A stretch of DNA of 47,188 nt from Candidatus Omnitrophota bacterium (GTDB taxonomy: Bacteria > Omnitrophota > Gorgyraeia > Zapsychrales > Zapsychraceae): contig JAGOSC010000016.1 of NCBI GenBank assembly GCA_018062515.1, positions 1 to 47,188 of the forward strand, read 5' to 3'. Shown piece by piece: positions 34,140 to 41,164 of the stretch. A program made the position numbers and the translations under genes. Numbering within the stretch: position 1 is the stretch's first letter; every line of letters starts with the position of its first letter. The notes under the pieces are model-generated. The model worked only from the letters and a program-made list of their open reading frames with translations, had not been told where the DNA came from and ran no database searches.

Positions 34140-34487
34140 TTAGTCTTCGTTTTTGGATTTTTTTTGTCTACTCATTAATGAGCCAGCCTCATTTTTCGCC
34201 AATAATTCTTTTTGCTTTTGTTCGACGGCCTTATATTCATCTAAAAGTTTTTTAAGTAGGGCCGTATTATTATCCGGACTTCTCACGTACTCTTTACCGA
34301 TTTGGTAATAAAGTTTTTCCTTCGTCAGCCCTGCGGCGGTCAAATCCAATTGAAATTGACTTTGCTTTTTAATCTGGATAAATTCTTTTTCGCCCTTTTT
34401 TATCAATTCAGAAGCTTCTTTTCCAAATTGAACCAACTGCTTCTTCGTTTTCTCCCACTCTTTTTTAACATCATATTGTTTAGACAT
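34140..34487 (-). CDS. Small Lys/Glu-rich helical protein of unknown function
   Basis: The 115-residue product is highly charged and mostly helical, with EWEKTKKQLVQFGKEASELIKKGEKEF near the start and a Lys/Gln-rich C-terminus, suggesting a coiled coil. It has no signal peptide, membrane helix or Cys. GGAGGG lies seven bases before the ATG, a strong ribosome-binding site. It is read from its own unit just upstream of the rpsO promoter (the stop is about 94 bp before it). I do not recognise the family. Confidence 0.75.
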   Translation of the reverse strand: MSKQYDVKKEWEKTKKQLVQFGKEASELIKKGEKEFIQIKKQSQFQLDLTAAGLTKEKLYYQIGKEYVRSPDNNTALLKKLLDEYKAVEQKQKELLAKNEAGSLMSRQKKSKNED

Positions 34488-34565
34488 TATATGCCCTCCA
34501 AAATTAAATTTAATGATCTCATTATGAAGAAATCAAGGAATATCATCAATCCCTCGAAAATTATA

Positions 34566-34594
34566 TTGAAAGCCGACTAGATCGTGGCTATACT
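34566..34594 (+). promoter_or_regulatory. Sigma-70 promoter directly abutting a start codon
   Basis: The plus strand has TTGAAA (34566-34571), a 17-bp spacer and TATACT (34589-34594). Six bases later comes the ATG at 34601, exactly where transcription should begin, so the transcript would be leaderless. Confidence 0.65.
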
Positions 34595-34600
34595 AAACGC

Positions 34601-34837
34601 ATGAAAGACTGGATGATGCTTTTAATCGGAATTTTTGTTGTTTTTGGCACCCTGGTTTATGGTATTACGAAATTTACCAAAAAAGCTTATGAGCCACCCC
34701 AAAGAACTCAGACAGAAATGAATCAAATCTTCGAAAAAAAAGTTGCTCAGCAACAAAATATGGATGATGTAGAACGCCGAAGAAAAGATCTGATGCGTCA
34801 ACAAAAACAGCGCCTTCGCGATATGCAAAGACGCTGA
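34601..34837 (+). CDS. Small single-pass membrane protein, leaderless mRNA likely
   Basis: The 78-residue protein has one N-terminal membrane helix (about residues 4-23) and then a strongly charged helical tail rich in Gln, Arg and Lys (QQQNMDDVERRRKDLMRQQ). It is probably inner-membrane anchored with a cytoplasmic basic coil. There is no Shine-Dalgarno sequence, but a promoter ends six bases before the ATG, which supports the gene and the start. It is alone on the plus strand among minus-strand genes. The family is not recognised. Confidence 0.65.
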   Translation: MKDWMMLLIGIFVVFGTLVYGITKFTKKAYEPPQRTQTEMNQIFEKKVAQQQNMDDVERRRKDLMRQQKQRLRDMQRR

Positions 34838-34843
34838 AATTTT

Positions 34844-35275
34844 TTAAGTATGTTCCCTCGCTGTTAATATACGCTGCGTCATTTCCAGTTCATACAACTC
34901 AATGATTTTCATCAAGTCATCTTCACCCAAAAAATGAATCGCTGCCTGCTCAATGGAGCGCAATCTATTTTGTAAATAAATATACTGTGGCTTTAAAATA
35001 TTCTTTTTCTCGTCAAGAAACTTCCGTTCCTCAGCCTTTCTAAATTTCTCAATCTTGTATTGTTCAAAATTTCTAATTAGATTTTTATAATCTTCATCTG
35101 ATGAAAGTTGATATTCTTTTGTTTTGACTAAACCTTCAAGAATAAAATCATCGACTATATTCTGTGTAAAGTAGCGATCGATACGATCTAAATCTTCTTT
35201 GGTCGTTTTATAACACCAAATAAGATAACGCCGGATCAAATTTTTATCATTTTCAATAAGATCAGGAATGTTCAT
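34844..35275 (-). CDS. Protein of unknown function, helical, 143 residues
   Basis: This soluble, helical and mostly acidic/basic-patterned protein contains KEEDLDRIDRYFTQ-like and YKIEKFRKAEERKFLDEKK stretches. I see no membrane helix, Cys motif or known signature. The coding potential looks real: it is a long frame with no overlap with a better candidate and a normal residue mix, and GGAG lies about 15 bases upstream of the ATG, which is rather far. It is convergent with the small membrane protein (6-bp gap). Function unknown. Confidence 0.7.
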   Translation of the reverse strand: MNIPDLIENDKNLIRRYLIWCYKTTKEDLDRIDRYFTQNIVDDFILEGLVKTKEYQLSSDEDYKNLIRNFEQYKIEKFRKAEERKFLDEKKNILKPQYIYLQNRLRSIEQAAIHFLGEDDLMKIIELYELEMTQRILTAREHT

Positions 35276-35360
35276 GAAATTTTTGAAATGGAGATTACTA
35301 TAAGATTTTTATTTGAAGATCTAATCAAACTATCGTAGCAAGCGTTGTTTCCCCAAATAT

Positions 35361-36221
35361 CTACCAACATCCCAGGCCGCAATCACATCTATTGGTCGAA
35401 TGATTACACGTCGACCCAAAGGTGGCGCAATCATCGGGACAATCGATGTAAGGGGGGCAACCTATCCCACCAAAAAATATACGGCCGCAATCACCTGGCT
35501 GACACACATATCCTGAACAGTTAATGCATTGATTGGCATGACATGGTCCCCCACCTGGGCATGAACCACAATTCAAGGGAGGGCATGCTCCTAAATTTAT
35601 TGTTCCACAATCGCCTGGTTGACAGCTGGTGTATGAACAGTTAACGCAACTATTTCCAAGGCAAATATCTCCACTAGAGCATCCACCACAATCCAACGAA
35701 ACACCACACGCAGGATCACTAATAATTCCACAAGCGCCCGATGGACATATCGGTGCTGAACAATCGAAGCACTGATTATTATAACAAACAGGTAAACCAT
35801 GATCTGGGCATGAGCCGCAATCCACAACATTACAGCCGTTATTAAATAAACCGCAAGATTGAACCCCGCCTGAAAGACAAGACGTTACAGTAGGCACACA
35901 GCCTGCCGGCGGGCAATCCGCCGCACAAGGCCTCCATGGAGCATCTCCCACTCCTGCCCCTGACATAGATTCTCCCGGCTCACAACAGCCATTGCCGCAA
36001 ACCGGTGAACATCCGGTTGTTAAATCAAAACAGGCTGTGTTGGCCATACATTCAATTGCTTTAACGCCTTGAGCCAAACTGCCTTCAAAATTATTTTTAA
36101 AAACAGCTCCAGGACCTTGCTTTAAAACAAATACGACCAAAACGGTGATGACGCAAGCGAGCAACAGCATGTACTCAATCATTTGCTGTCCAGCGTTTTT
36201 ATTTTTAGATAATCGTACCAT
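35361..36221 (-). CDS. Pilin-like secreted protein with Cys-rich tandem repeats
   Basis: The 286 residues begin with a short basic stretch, then GQQMIEYMLLLACVITVLVVFVL. This resembles a type IV pilin or TadE/class III-type signal helix (residues about 11-35), where prepilin peptidase would cut before or near the hydrophobic core. The rest is extracellular and extremely Cys-rich, with about 42 Cys outside the helix. From about residue 145, roughly 40-residue units of the form CxxNQCxxCxxxxCxxGxCG...CGxC repeat about three times. AAGGA lies nine bases before the ATG. A surface fibre stabilised by disulfides, or metal binding, are both plausible. I do not recognise a family for the repeat. Confidence 0.8.
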   Translation of the reverse strand: MVRLSKNKNAGQQMIEYMLLLACVITVLVVFVLKQGPGAVFKNNFEGSLAQGVKAIECMANTACFDLTTGCSPVCGNGCCEPGESMSGAGVGDAPWRPCAADCPPAGCVPTVTSCLSGGVQSCGLFNNGCNVVDCGSCPDHGLPVCYNNQCFDCSAPICPSGACGIISDPACGVSLDCGGCSSGDICLGNSCVNCSYTSCQPGDCGTINLGACPPLNCGSCPGGGPCHANQCINCSGYVCQPGDCGRIFFGGIGCPPYIDCPDDCATFGSTCNHSTNRCDCGLGCW

Positions 36222-36262
36222 GGATGAGGATCCTTAATATTTTAATATGGAAGAACATTCAA

Positions 36263-36271
36263 AGTATAGCA
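36263..36271 (-). promoter_or_regulatory. Extended -10 promoter for the pilin-like gene
   Basis: The minus strand shows TGC directly before TATACT (36263-36268), an extended -10 element about 35 bp before the expected leader and gene start. No good -35 box is seen at 17 bp. The assignment is tentative. Confidence 0.4.
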
Positions 36272-36317
36272 TAAGAGCCTATTAAAGAAATAAATTTTTA
36301 AGAGTGGCCTTTTTTGC

Positions 36318-36839
36318 CTAGGATAACTTATATACCTTATCCCCCACCTGCGCGGATTTTAAAACTTTCAAACCAACCAATTGCCCAACTTTCGCGGATT
36401 TTACATCCACACTTTCAATCTGTAAAGATTTAACCACTTGGATCAAATCGGTCACTTGTCCTTTAATATTTATTTTATCCCCGACCATTAAATTACTCTT
36501 TTCAATCTTTATCACAACGACGCTGATTTTCGAAAAATAATGCGTTACTTGTCCTACATAAGGGCTTTTTATAACATCCTTAGATACAATCTTCTTGGCC
36601 ACATTCTTTGGAGGTACACTTAATTTCGCAGGAACTTTACGTTTTTCCGGTTTTGGCGTCGATTTTTTCTTAATCGGTTGTGATTTTTTAGTGATTTTTT
36701 TACGAGGTCGGGTTTTTGAAACTTTTGATAGGACGGTTTTCTTTATTTTTTTGGCGGGTGTTTGCCTTCGTTTTTTGACTTTCTTTTTCGGGACAAATAA
36801 ATTCTTTATTTCCTCAAAAACTTCTTTAAAGAATTGCAT
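36318..36839 (-). CDS. Lys-rich tail fused to an EF-Tu-domain-2-like barrel
   Basis: From ATG 36839 the product has 173 residues. The first 90 or so are dominated by Lys, Arg, Pro, Ser and Thr (KKVKKRRQTPAKKIKK-like) with little hydrophobic content, like a histone-H1-type tail. The last 80 form a beta-barrel pattern: VGQVTHYFSKISVVVIKIE, VGDKINIKGQVTDL, SLQIESVDVKSAKVGQLVGLKV and VGDKVYKL. This matches the small translation-elongation-factor-like (EF-Tu domain 2) proteins. No GTPase domain is present. It follows the small membrane protein by one base. A start at 36866 is also possible. Nucleic acid or ribosome binding is inferred. Confidence 0.75.
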   Translation of the reverse strand: MQFFKEVFEEIKNLFVPKKKVKKRRQTPAKKIKKTVLSKVSKTRPRKKITKKSQPIKKKSTPKPEKRKVPAKLSVPPKNVAKKIVSKDVIKSPYVGQVTHYFSKISVVVIKIEKSNLMVGDKINIKGQVTDLIQVVKSLQIESVDVKSAKVGQLVGLKVLKSAQVGDKVYKLS

Positions 36840-36840
36840 T

Positions 36841-37164
36841 TTATAAGGAAATCTTTTGCGCGACATCAGATACGAAATAAAGTTTCACGTATTTACCCTG
36901 CACAACGTTTATAATTCCCACTAAAGAATAAATCCCTAAAATGAATATTCCTAAACTTAAAAACCAGGCGCCAAATATAATGTGCAGAATAAAGCACATA
37001 ACCTCGGCGACAAACAGGACTAAACCCTGCCTTCCGTGCTCGAGCAAAAATATATTATCTTTTTTTAGAATTAAAGGGACAATACAAAAGATTGAAAGAT
37101 AGGAAAATATAGCGAAGAAATTGCTATCGAAAGATATTTTATTTTCAGCTGATTTTTTGTTCAT
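36841..37164 (-). CDS. Small membrane protein, DUF4870/Tic20-like
   Basis: The 107 residues contain about three hydrophobic helices with the short EHGRQGLVLFVAEV segment between the first and second, the pattern of the DUF4870/Tic20-like family (an E-x2-R-Q-A/G motif after helix one). AAAGG precedes the ATG at six bases. It overlaps the ParA-CBM48 gene by 20 bp, so it is translationally coupled to it, and is followed by the Lys-rich protein. It could be the membrane partner of the ParA-like ATPase, by inference from coupling only. Confidence 0.72.
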   Translation of the reverse strand: MNKKSAENKISFDSNFFAIFSYLSIFCIVPLILKKDNIFLLEHGRQGLVLFVAEVMCFILHIIFGAWFLSLGIFILGIYSLVGIINVVQGKYVKLYFVSDVAQKISL

Positions 37165-38392
37165 CCCCCGCCTTTACTTCAATAAGCGAGTTTATATCTC
37201 CGAATGAATTGCGTTCTTTACGGTTATTTCGCGGATCTTCTTTCCAAACACCGTCGACGATGAATTGATATTTGTATAGACCGGGCTTAAGAGGGATTTC
37301 TGCTTCCCACTGGCCATCTTTCTCTTTCATCCGGCAAGTGTCATCTAAAGACCAATCATTAAAACTTCCCGTTACATAAACAGATTTTGCTTCCGGAGCC
37401 TCGATGGAAAAGCGGATCGTCGTTAAACCATTGATTTCCTGTCTAACAATATCCTGCATTTGCTCGGACATAGGGGTTGCGAAGGCCTCATTTTTAAAAG
37501 TTTCTCGCTGTTCCTCGACTGGCAAGGCTTGAAACGCTTGAGCCTCTTCAAGTTCTTTAATAAAAGTGTCGGTTATAGGAGCTTTTTTCTCAACCTTGAC
37601 CTCGACGGAACCTTGTTCTAATAACTGCTTTTCCTGTTTATGAAGCAGTATTAATTCCTTAGCTAAACTAAAATAATCTTTTGATCCGCGGCAATATTTA
37701 TCATAGGCAGAAACAGTTTTTCCCATGACAACTGATTCTTTTAACTTAACATTGATATGAATGATTGTGTCAAACATCATACTCAAAAAACGTTCTTTAA
37801 ATGTGGCGAGCATGGCAAATGAGTGTCGTAGACGAGAATCAAACATAGTCACTAGAACTCGGCATTTAACCTCGTGGTTTAATCGATCTTTAACGAGATT
37901 AACAATGTCCATAATATGATCAACGCCTTGCATGGAAAAACGGCTGGTCTCGACGGGAATAATCAATTCATCGCTGACGCGAATGGCATTGACGGTTAAA
38001 ATCCCAAGGCTAGGAGGACAATCAATAATAACATAATCGTACAAGTCTCGTATAGGCTGAACCACTTCTTTTAATTTCAATTCTCGCCCTATTTCATCAG
38101 AGAGTTCTTGTTCCAACGTTCCAACCAACACGTTTGAAGGAACAATATCAAAACTTTCTTCGACGCGCTGAAGAATATTTTCAATTTTTAACTTCCGGGG
38201 AGTTAACTTGGATATAACATTGTAAATACTGTCCTGACTTTCAATGTCCAGTCCAAGTGATGCATGCGCTTGGGGATCCAAATCCAGCAGAAGAACTTTT
38301 TGGCCGTTTTGACTCAGCGCCGACGCCAAGTTAATAGCTGTTGTGGTTTTGCCACAACCACCTTTTTGGTTTGCTATTGAAATTATTTTCAT
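37145..38392 (-). CDS. ParA-family ATPase fused to a glycogen-binding CBM48 domain
   Basis: From ATG 38392 (GGGAG eight bases upstream) the protein has 415 residues. Residues 1 to about 250 are a ParA/Soj-type ATPase: deviant Walker A KGGCGKTT at 10-17, DLDPQAHASLG at 37-47, and YVIIDCPPSLG. A charged linker with Glu/Gln-rich helices follows (250-320). Residues about 324-406 are an AMPK-beta/isoamylase-type CBM48: SVYVTGSFNDWS, YKYQFIVDGVWKEDPR and a DINSLIEV end. Trp347 and Trp383 match the two sugar-stacking Trp of AMPK-beta, while its third contact Lys is Gln376 here. No ParB gene is adjacent. The domain pair suggests positioning of polysaccharide rather than DNA. Confidence 0.9.
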   Translation of the reverse strand: MKIISIANQKGGCGKTTTAINLASALSQNGQKVLLLDLDPQAHASLGLDIESQDSIYNVISKLTPRKLKIENILQRVEESFDIVPSNVLVGTLEQELSDEIGRELKLKEVVQPIRDLYDYVIIDCPPSLGILTVNAIRVSDELIIPVETSRFSMQGVDHIMDIVNLVKDRLNHEVKCRVLVTMFDSRLRHSFAMLATFKERFLSMMFDTIIHINVKLKESVVMGKTVSAYDKYCRGSKDYFSLAKELILLHKQEKQLLEQGSVEVKVEKKAPITDTFIKELEEAQAFQALPVEEQRETFKNEAFATPMSEQMQDIVRQEINGLTTIRFSIEAPEAKSVYVTGSFNDWSLDDTCRMKEKDGQWEAEIPLKPGLYKYQFIVDGVWKEDPRNNRKERNSFGDINSLIEVKAGDEQKIS

Positions 38393-38417
38393 GCTGAAAC
38401 TCCCTAATAGTTTTGGG

Positions 38418-39002
38418 TTAATTGGTTGTCGCAAAATTCAAACTATCGATCAATACCACACCTTTTTTATTGTCGACATTCCAAGATTCTAAAACAAAAG
38501 AAATGTTAGTGATGCTCGTCCAGTCAGTAATTTGTTTAAACTCGGAAAGTGGAATTCGGTATTGTCGCCAGTTCAAATCGACACCTTGAATATAAAAATA
38601 CGAAGATTCATTATATCTGTTATTGATAACAACTTTGACTGTCCCTGGAACACCTTCTTCTTTTCCGCGCATGGTAAATTCTAAACTCCCATAACGGCTG
38701 ATATCCATCGACGGGATAGTCAATACAAAGGTCTCTACCGGACTAGCTGAAGCTTTAAAGTCATAGCCGAAACGAAGCGGGCCTTGATGAAGCGAATAGA
38801 TAACATTGTTTTTTAAAGACGTTTTTTGCTGAGTCAAAAAAGCTGTTAGTCCGTAAAACGCACTGGCAAAGATCACCGCAGTAACTAAACCATTAATGAG
38901 GAGCCAGGCATTGAATTGCTTTTTTGTTTTAGCGTCATCTTTTTTTCGCTTGCCTAAATAGACCTGCGCTAAGTGGTCGTATATATCGTCTTTGGTCATC
39001 AC
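38418..39002 (-). CDS. Membrane-anchored protein with galactose-binding-like beta-sandwich
   Basis: The 194-residue protein has a cytoplasmic N-terminus (about 30 residues, DDIYDHLAQVYLGKRKK), one membrane helix (about 33-55) and an extracytoplasmic domain. It contains RFGYDF, SLEFTMRGKEEGVPGTVKV, WRQYRIPLSEF and a C-terminal GVVLIDSLNF strand. This is the jelly-roll pattern of CBM11/CIA30-like galactose-binding-type domains. It is 25 bp upstream of the ParA-CBM48 gene, so two carbohydrate-binding-type folds, one outside and one inside the cell, are encoded together. A direct sugar-binding role is inferred from fold only. Confidence 0.75.
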   Translation of the reverse strand: MMTKDDIYDHLAQVYLGKRKKDDAKTKKQFNAWLLINGLVTAVIFASAFYGLTAFLTQQKTSLKNNVIYSLHQGPLRFGYDFKASASPVETFVLTIPSMDISRYGSLEFTMRGKEEGVPGTVKVVINNRYNESSYFYIQGVDLNWRQYRIPLSEFKQITDWTSITNISFVLESWNVDNKKGVVLIDSLNFATTN

Positions 39003-39303
39003 AAAACTTTTGTAAGATTACTGTTAACAGATATTAATGAATTTATGAAAAGATATTTAATTAATATTTTTATCATAACAAATTAATAATAAAAGAAAAT
39101 GATAATTTCATTTTTTTTCATCATGCTTATAAGATTTTCTGGACGGAAAATAATTTTTTTGTATTTAATGAAGGTCGGAAACAAAAAATAAAGCTCGTCG
39201 AGAAAATTTGTCGACGGAAATCATTGAAGTATCGTCGGGGAAAAACCAATTAAAAAGCCCCTGCCGAAAATTCGGCAGGGGCTTGAACAAAATCAATCAA
39301 CAA
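39003..39303. other. Intergenic region with AT-rich leader and porin terminator
   Basis: This 301-bp gap holds the porin terminator at its left end. The rest is AT-rich sequence upstream of the beta-sandwich gene, with several TAATTA/TATGAT-like elements but no promoter I can fix. Three CGTCG/CGACG words occur within about 60 bp (39185-39240). I see no coding frame or RNA gene here. Confidence 0.5.
39251..39284 (-). terminator. Strong intrinsic terminator after the porin gene
   Basis: On the minus strand AAGCCCCTGCCGAA, a two-base loop and TTCGGCAGGGGCTT form a perfect 14-bp GC-rich stem followed by a T-run. It lies 20 bp after the porin stop codon and is the clearest terminator in the window. 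Confidence 0.95.
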
Positions 39304-40662
39304 TTAGAACGCAACGTTCATGCTGACCAATGCTTGTTTTGCAGTTGAATTGTTTTCGTTATCGAAAACACTCTTTGGAAAGAACACTCCAATTGAAGTT
39401 CCGAAAGTAACATCTTCGGTATAATTGTAGGTTGTGTCCAAGTCAACTTCTTTTCCAAGAAAAGTACTGTCTGTCTTAGCATCGTAAGAATTCGTAGTAC
39501 CATCTGGGCTTCGTCCTGAGAATGAATCTTGCTTCAATTCTCTTTCTAACCAAATTGCCGTGAAGGCCAGACGAGTAGTAATGTCTTCGACCGGTTCAGC
39601 AGTAAGGTAGAATGAGTGAATTACTGAATTCGTTAAATCAAACAAACTGTTGTAAATGTGGCCTCCACCTTGATTTTCAAAGAATGGATCCCAACCAGTG
39701 TATTTTGATTCTGATGCGCCTGTATCTGTATCACCTGTAACTTTGGTGAAGATGTACTGAGCAACTGGCTTGTACTCTTCAAGACCAGGTAATTGATAAC
39801 TCATGATACCTTGTGCACCCCAAGCATTGCGTTTTGTGTTTTGTGTAGCAGAAGTACCGCGCTTGGAACCACCTTGATGCGCAACTTCCCCTTGAAGGTT
39901 TAAACCTTCAATTGGATTTGTACTTGCGCGAACACCAGTAACTTTAATGTGATCAGTTTTAGAACCAGTGGCTGCGACGTTAACGCTTTTGTCACGTTGC
40001 TTAAAGAAATAAGCTTCGGCCACGGAATTCATGTCATCACCAAGTTGATAATTAGCATTGATCCCATATAGGTCTTTGTCATCATCAACGTGATTGATAT
40101 CAACTGTATTTTGGTGAAGTTTTGAATAAAAAACAGTTACAGTCAATGGATTGTAATCGAAAATAGCGCGGATTGCATCCAATGCTGTTTGTTGAGTTAA
40201 GTCTTGAGCGATGTTAGCAATACCTGAATCTGTTGGGGCAGTATTGTTAGTTCCAGTCGCATCAAAGACAAAACCGTTTCCAAAGGCAAATGTTTGACGA
40301 CCGACGACTAAAGTCAACGGTGAGTAAAGCATTTCCTTTAATGTCACATAAGCAAGATGAAGGTCAACTTCTGATGTAGAATCTGAATCTCCACCATCGT
40401 TTCCCCATCCTCTTTCGCCGATTAGGGCGATCGTGACATACACTTGGTCCGTTAAGTCTGCATCGACTTGTAGGTGTGTTTGATTAATAAAAACATCTTG
40501 TTTATCAACTCCGCCAGAACCTCTTCCAAGGTCAAACTCTTGACGATGTAAGAAGGTGGATTTTGTCCATCCGCCGACTCTTACGTTTTGAACGCTAGCA
40601 AATGCTGGAACAGCTGTTGCTGCCCAAATTAAAGCTAACGTTAATACGATAAATTTTTTCAT
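39304..40662 (-). CDS. Outer-membrane porin, alginate-export-like beta-barrel
   Basis: The 452 residues start with a signal peptide (MKKFIVLTLALIWAATAVPAFA, cut after residue 22). The mature protein alternates polar and hydrophobic residues, begins with VRVGGWTKSTFLHRQEFDLG, contains LTLVVGRQTFAFGNGF and other strand patterns typical of alginate-export-type porins, and ends in VSMNVAF with the C-terminal Phe used by the BAM machinery. GGAGGAG precedes the ATG. It is monocistronic: own upstream region, strong terminator. Substrate cannot be told; anion, sugar or general porin are all possible. Confidence 0.85.
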   Translation of the reverse strand: MKKFIVLTLALIWAATAVPAFASVQNVRVGGWTKSTFLHRQEFDLGRGSGGVDKQDVFINQTHLQVDADLTDQVYVTIALIGERGWGNDGGDSDSTSEVDLHLAYVTLKEMLYSPLTLVVGRQTFAFGNGFVFDATGTNNTAPTDSGIANIAQDLTQQTALDAIRAIFDYNPLTVTVFYSKLHQNTVDINHVDDDKDLYGINANYQLGDDMNSVAEAYFFKQRDKSVNVAATGSKTDHIKVTGVRASTNPIEGLNLQGEVAHQGGSKRGTSATQNTKRNAWGAQGIMSYQLPGLEEYKPVAQYIFTKVTGDTDTGASESKYTGWDPFFENQGGGHIYNSLFDLTNSVIHSFYLTAEPVEDITTRLAFTAIWLERELKQDSFSGRSPDGTTNSYDAKTDSTFLGKEVDLDTTYNYTEDVTFGTSIGVFFPKSVFDNENNSTAKQALVSMNVAF

Positions 40663-41078
40663 TTTTCTCCTCCAAAGAGTAAAAATATAATTACGTAAAG
40701 TTGTATATCACTCAACTAGATATTAGTCATATTTATTAATCTAGATAATTACATGGAATTTCGACCAGCTATATCGATAACCCTGAATATAATTTTTTAC
40801 CATCCCTCCTTTCTTATTCAAAAATAGGGCCATCACTGGTTTGTTTTTATGATCTCGTAAAAAAACGCTTCTTCCACAATTACGACATCATCAAAAACTT
40901 TTGGTATTGTTGAATTTTTTACCACAGTCGCAACACAGTGTCAACATTTTTTACATATTTTTTAGCTAGATAAAATTTTCTTGATTATCCTACATTAGGT
41001 TAATCGTTCTTTTAAGCATAAAAATATCTTGATAACGCATAACTGCTTATGTCTCTTAATTTTTAAAGCGTGCTAAAG
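40663..41078 (-). other. Long AT-rich region upstream of the porin gene
   Basis: This 416-bp gap between tRNA-Arg and the porin gene contains the predicted TTGACA promoter and thus a possible leader of about 245 nt. A second, weaker TTGAGT (40710-40715) with TAATTA-like -10 sequence lies nearer the gene. CTAGAT (40716-40721) and ATCTAG (40739-40744) form inverted half-sites 17 bp apart next to it, a possible operator. I find no coding frame. Confidence 0.45.
40916..40944 (-). promoter_or_regulatory. Candidate promoter for the porin gene
   Basis: The minus strand has a perfect TTGACA (40939-40944), a 17-bp spacer and TAAAAA (40916-40921), a weaker -10. If used, transcription starts near 40909 and the porin mRNA has a leader of about 245 nt, long enough for post-transcriptional control, as is common for porin genes. 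Confidence 0.5.
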
Positions 41079-41151
41079 TGCGCCTAGGTGGACTCGAACC
41101 ACCCCCCCAGCCTTAGGAGAGCCGTGCTCTATCCATCTGAGCTATAGGCGC
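41079..41151 (-). tRNA. tRNA-Arg (anticodon CCU)
   Basis: The minus strand folds into a full cloverleaf of 73 nt: acceptor GCGCCTA/TAGGCGC, D arm GCTC...GAGC, anticodon stem CGGCT/GGCTG with loop CTCCTAA, four-base variable loop, T arm GGTGG-TTCGAGT-CCACC, discriminator A. Anticodon CCT reads AGG (Arg). The CCA end is not encoded. It starts 13 bp after the stop of the TMTC-like gene and may be cotranscribed. Confidence 0.95.
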
Positions 41152-41164
41152 ACAATATATCTTC

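Noticed and set aside
35361..36221. Cys-rich repeat region as a CRISPR or satellite array
   Set aside because: The repeats are degenerate at DNA level, keep an open reading frame, and lack constant repeat and spacer lengths.
37145..38392. ParA as part of a plasmid partition locus
   Set aside because: There is no ParB, no parS-like repeats and no plasmid replication gene nearby; the C-terminal CBM48 and the neighbours point elsewhere.
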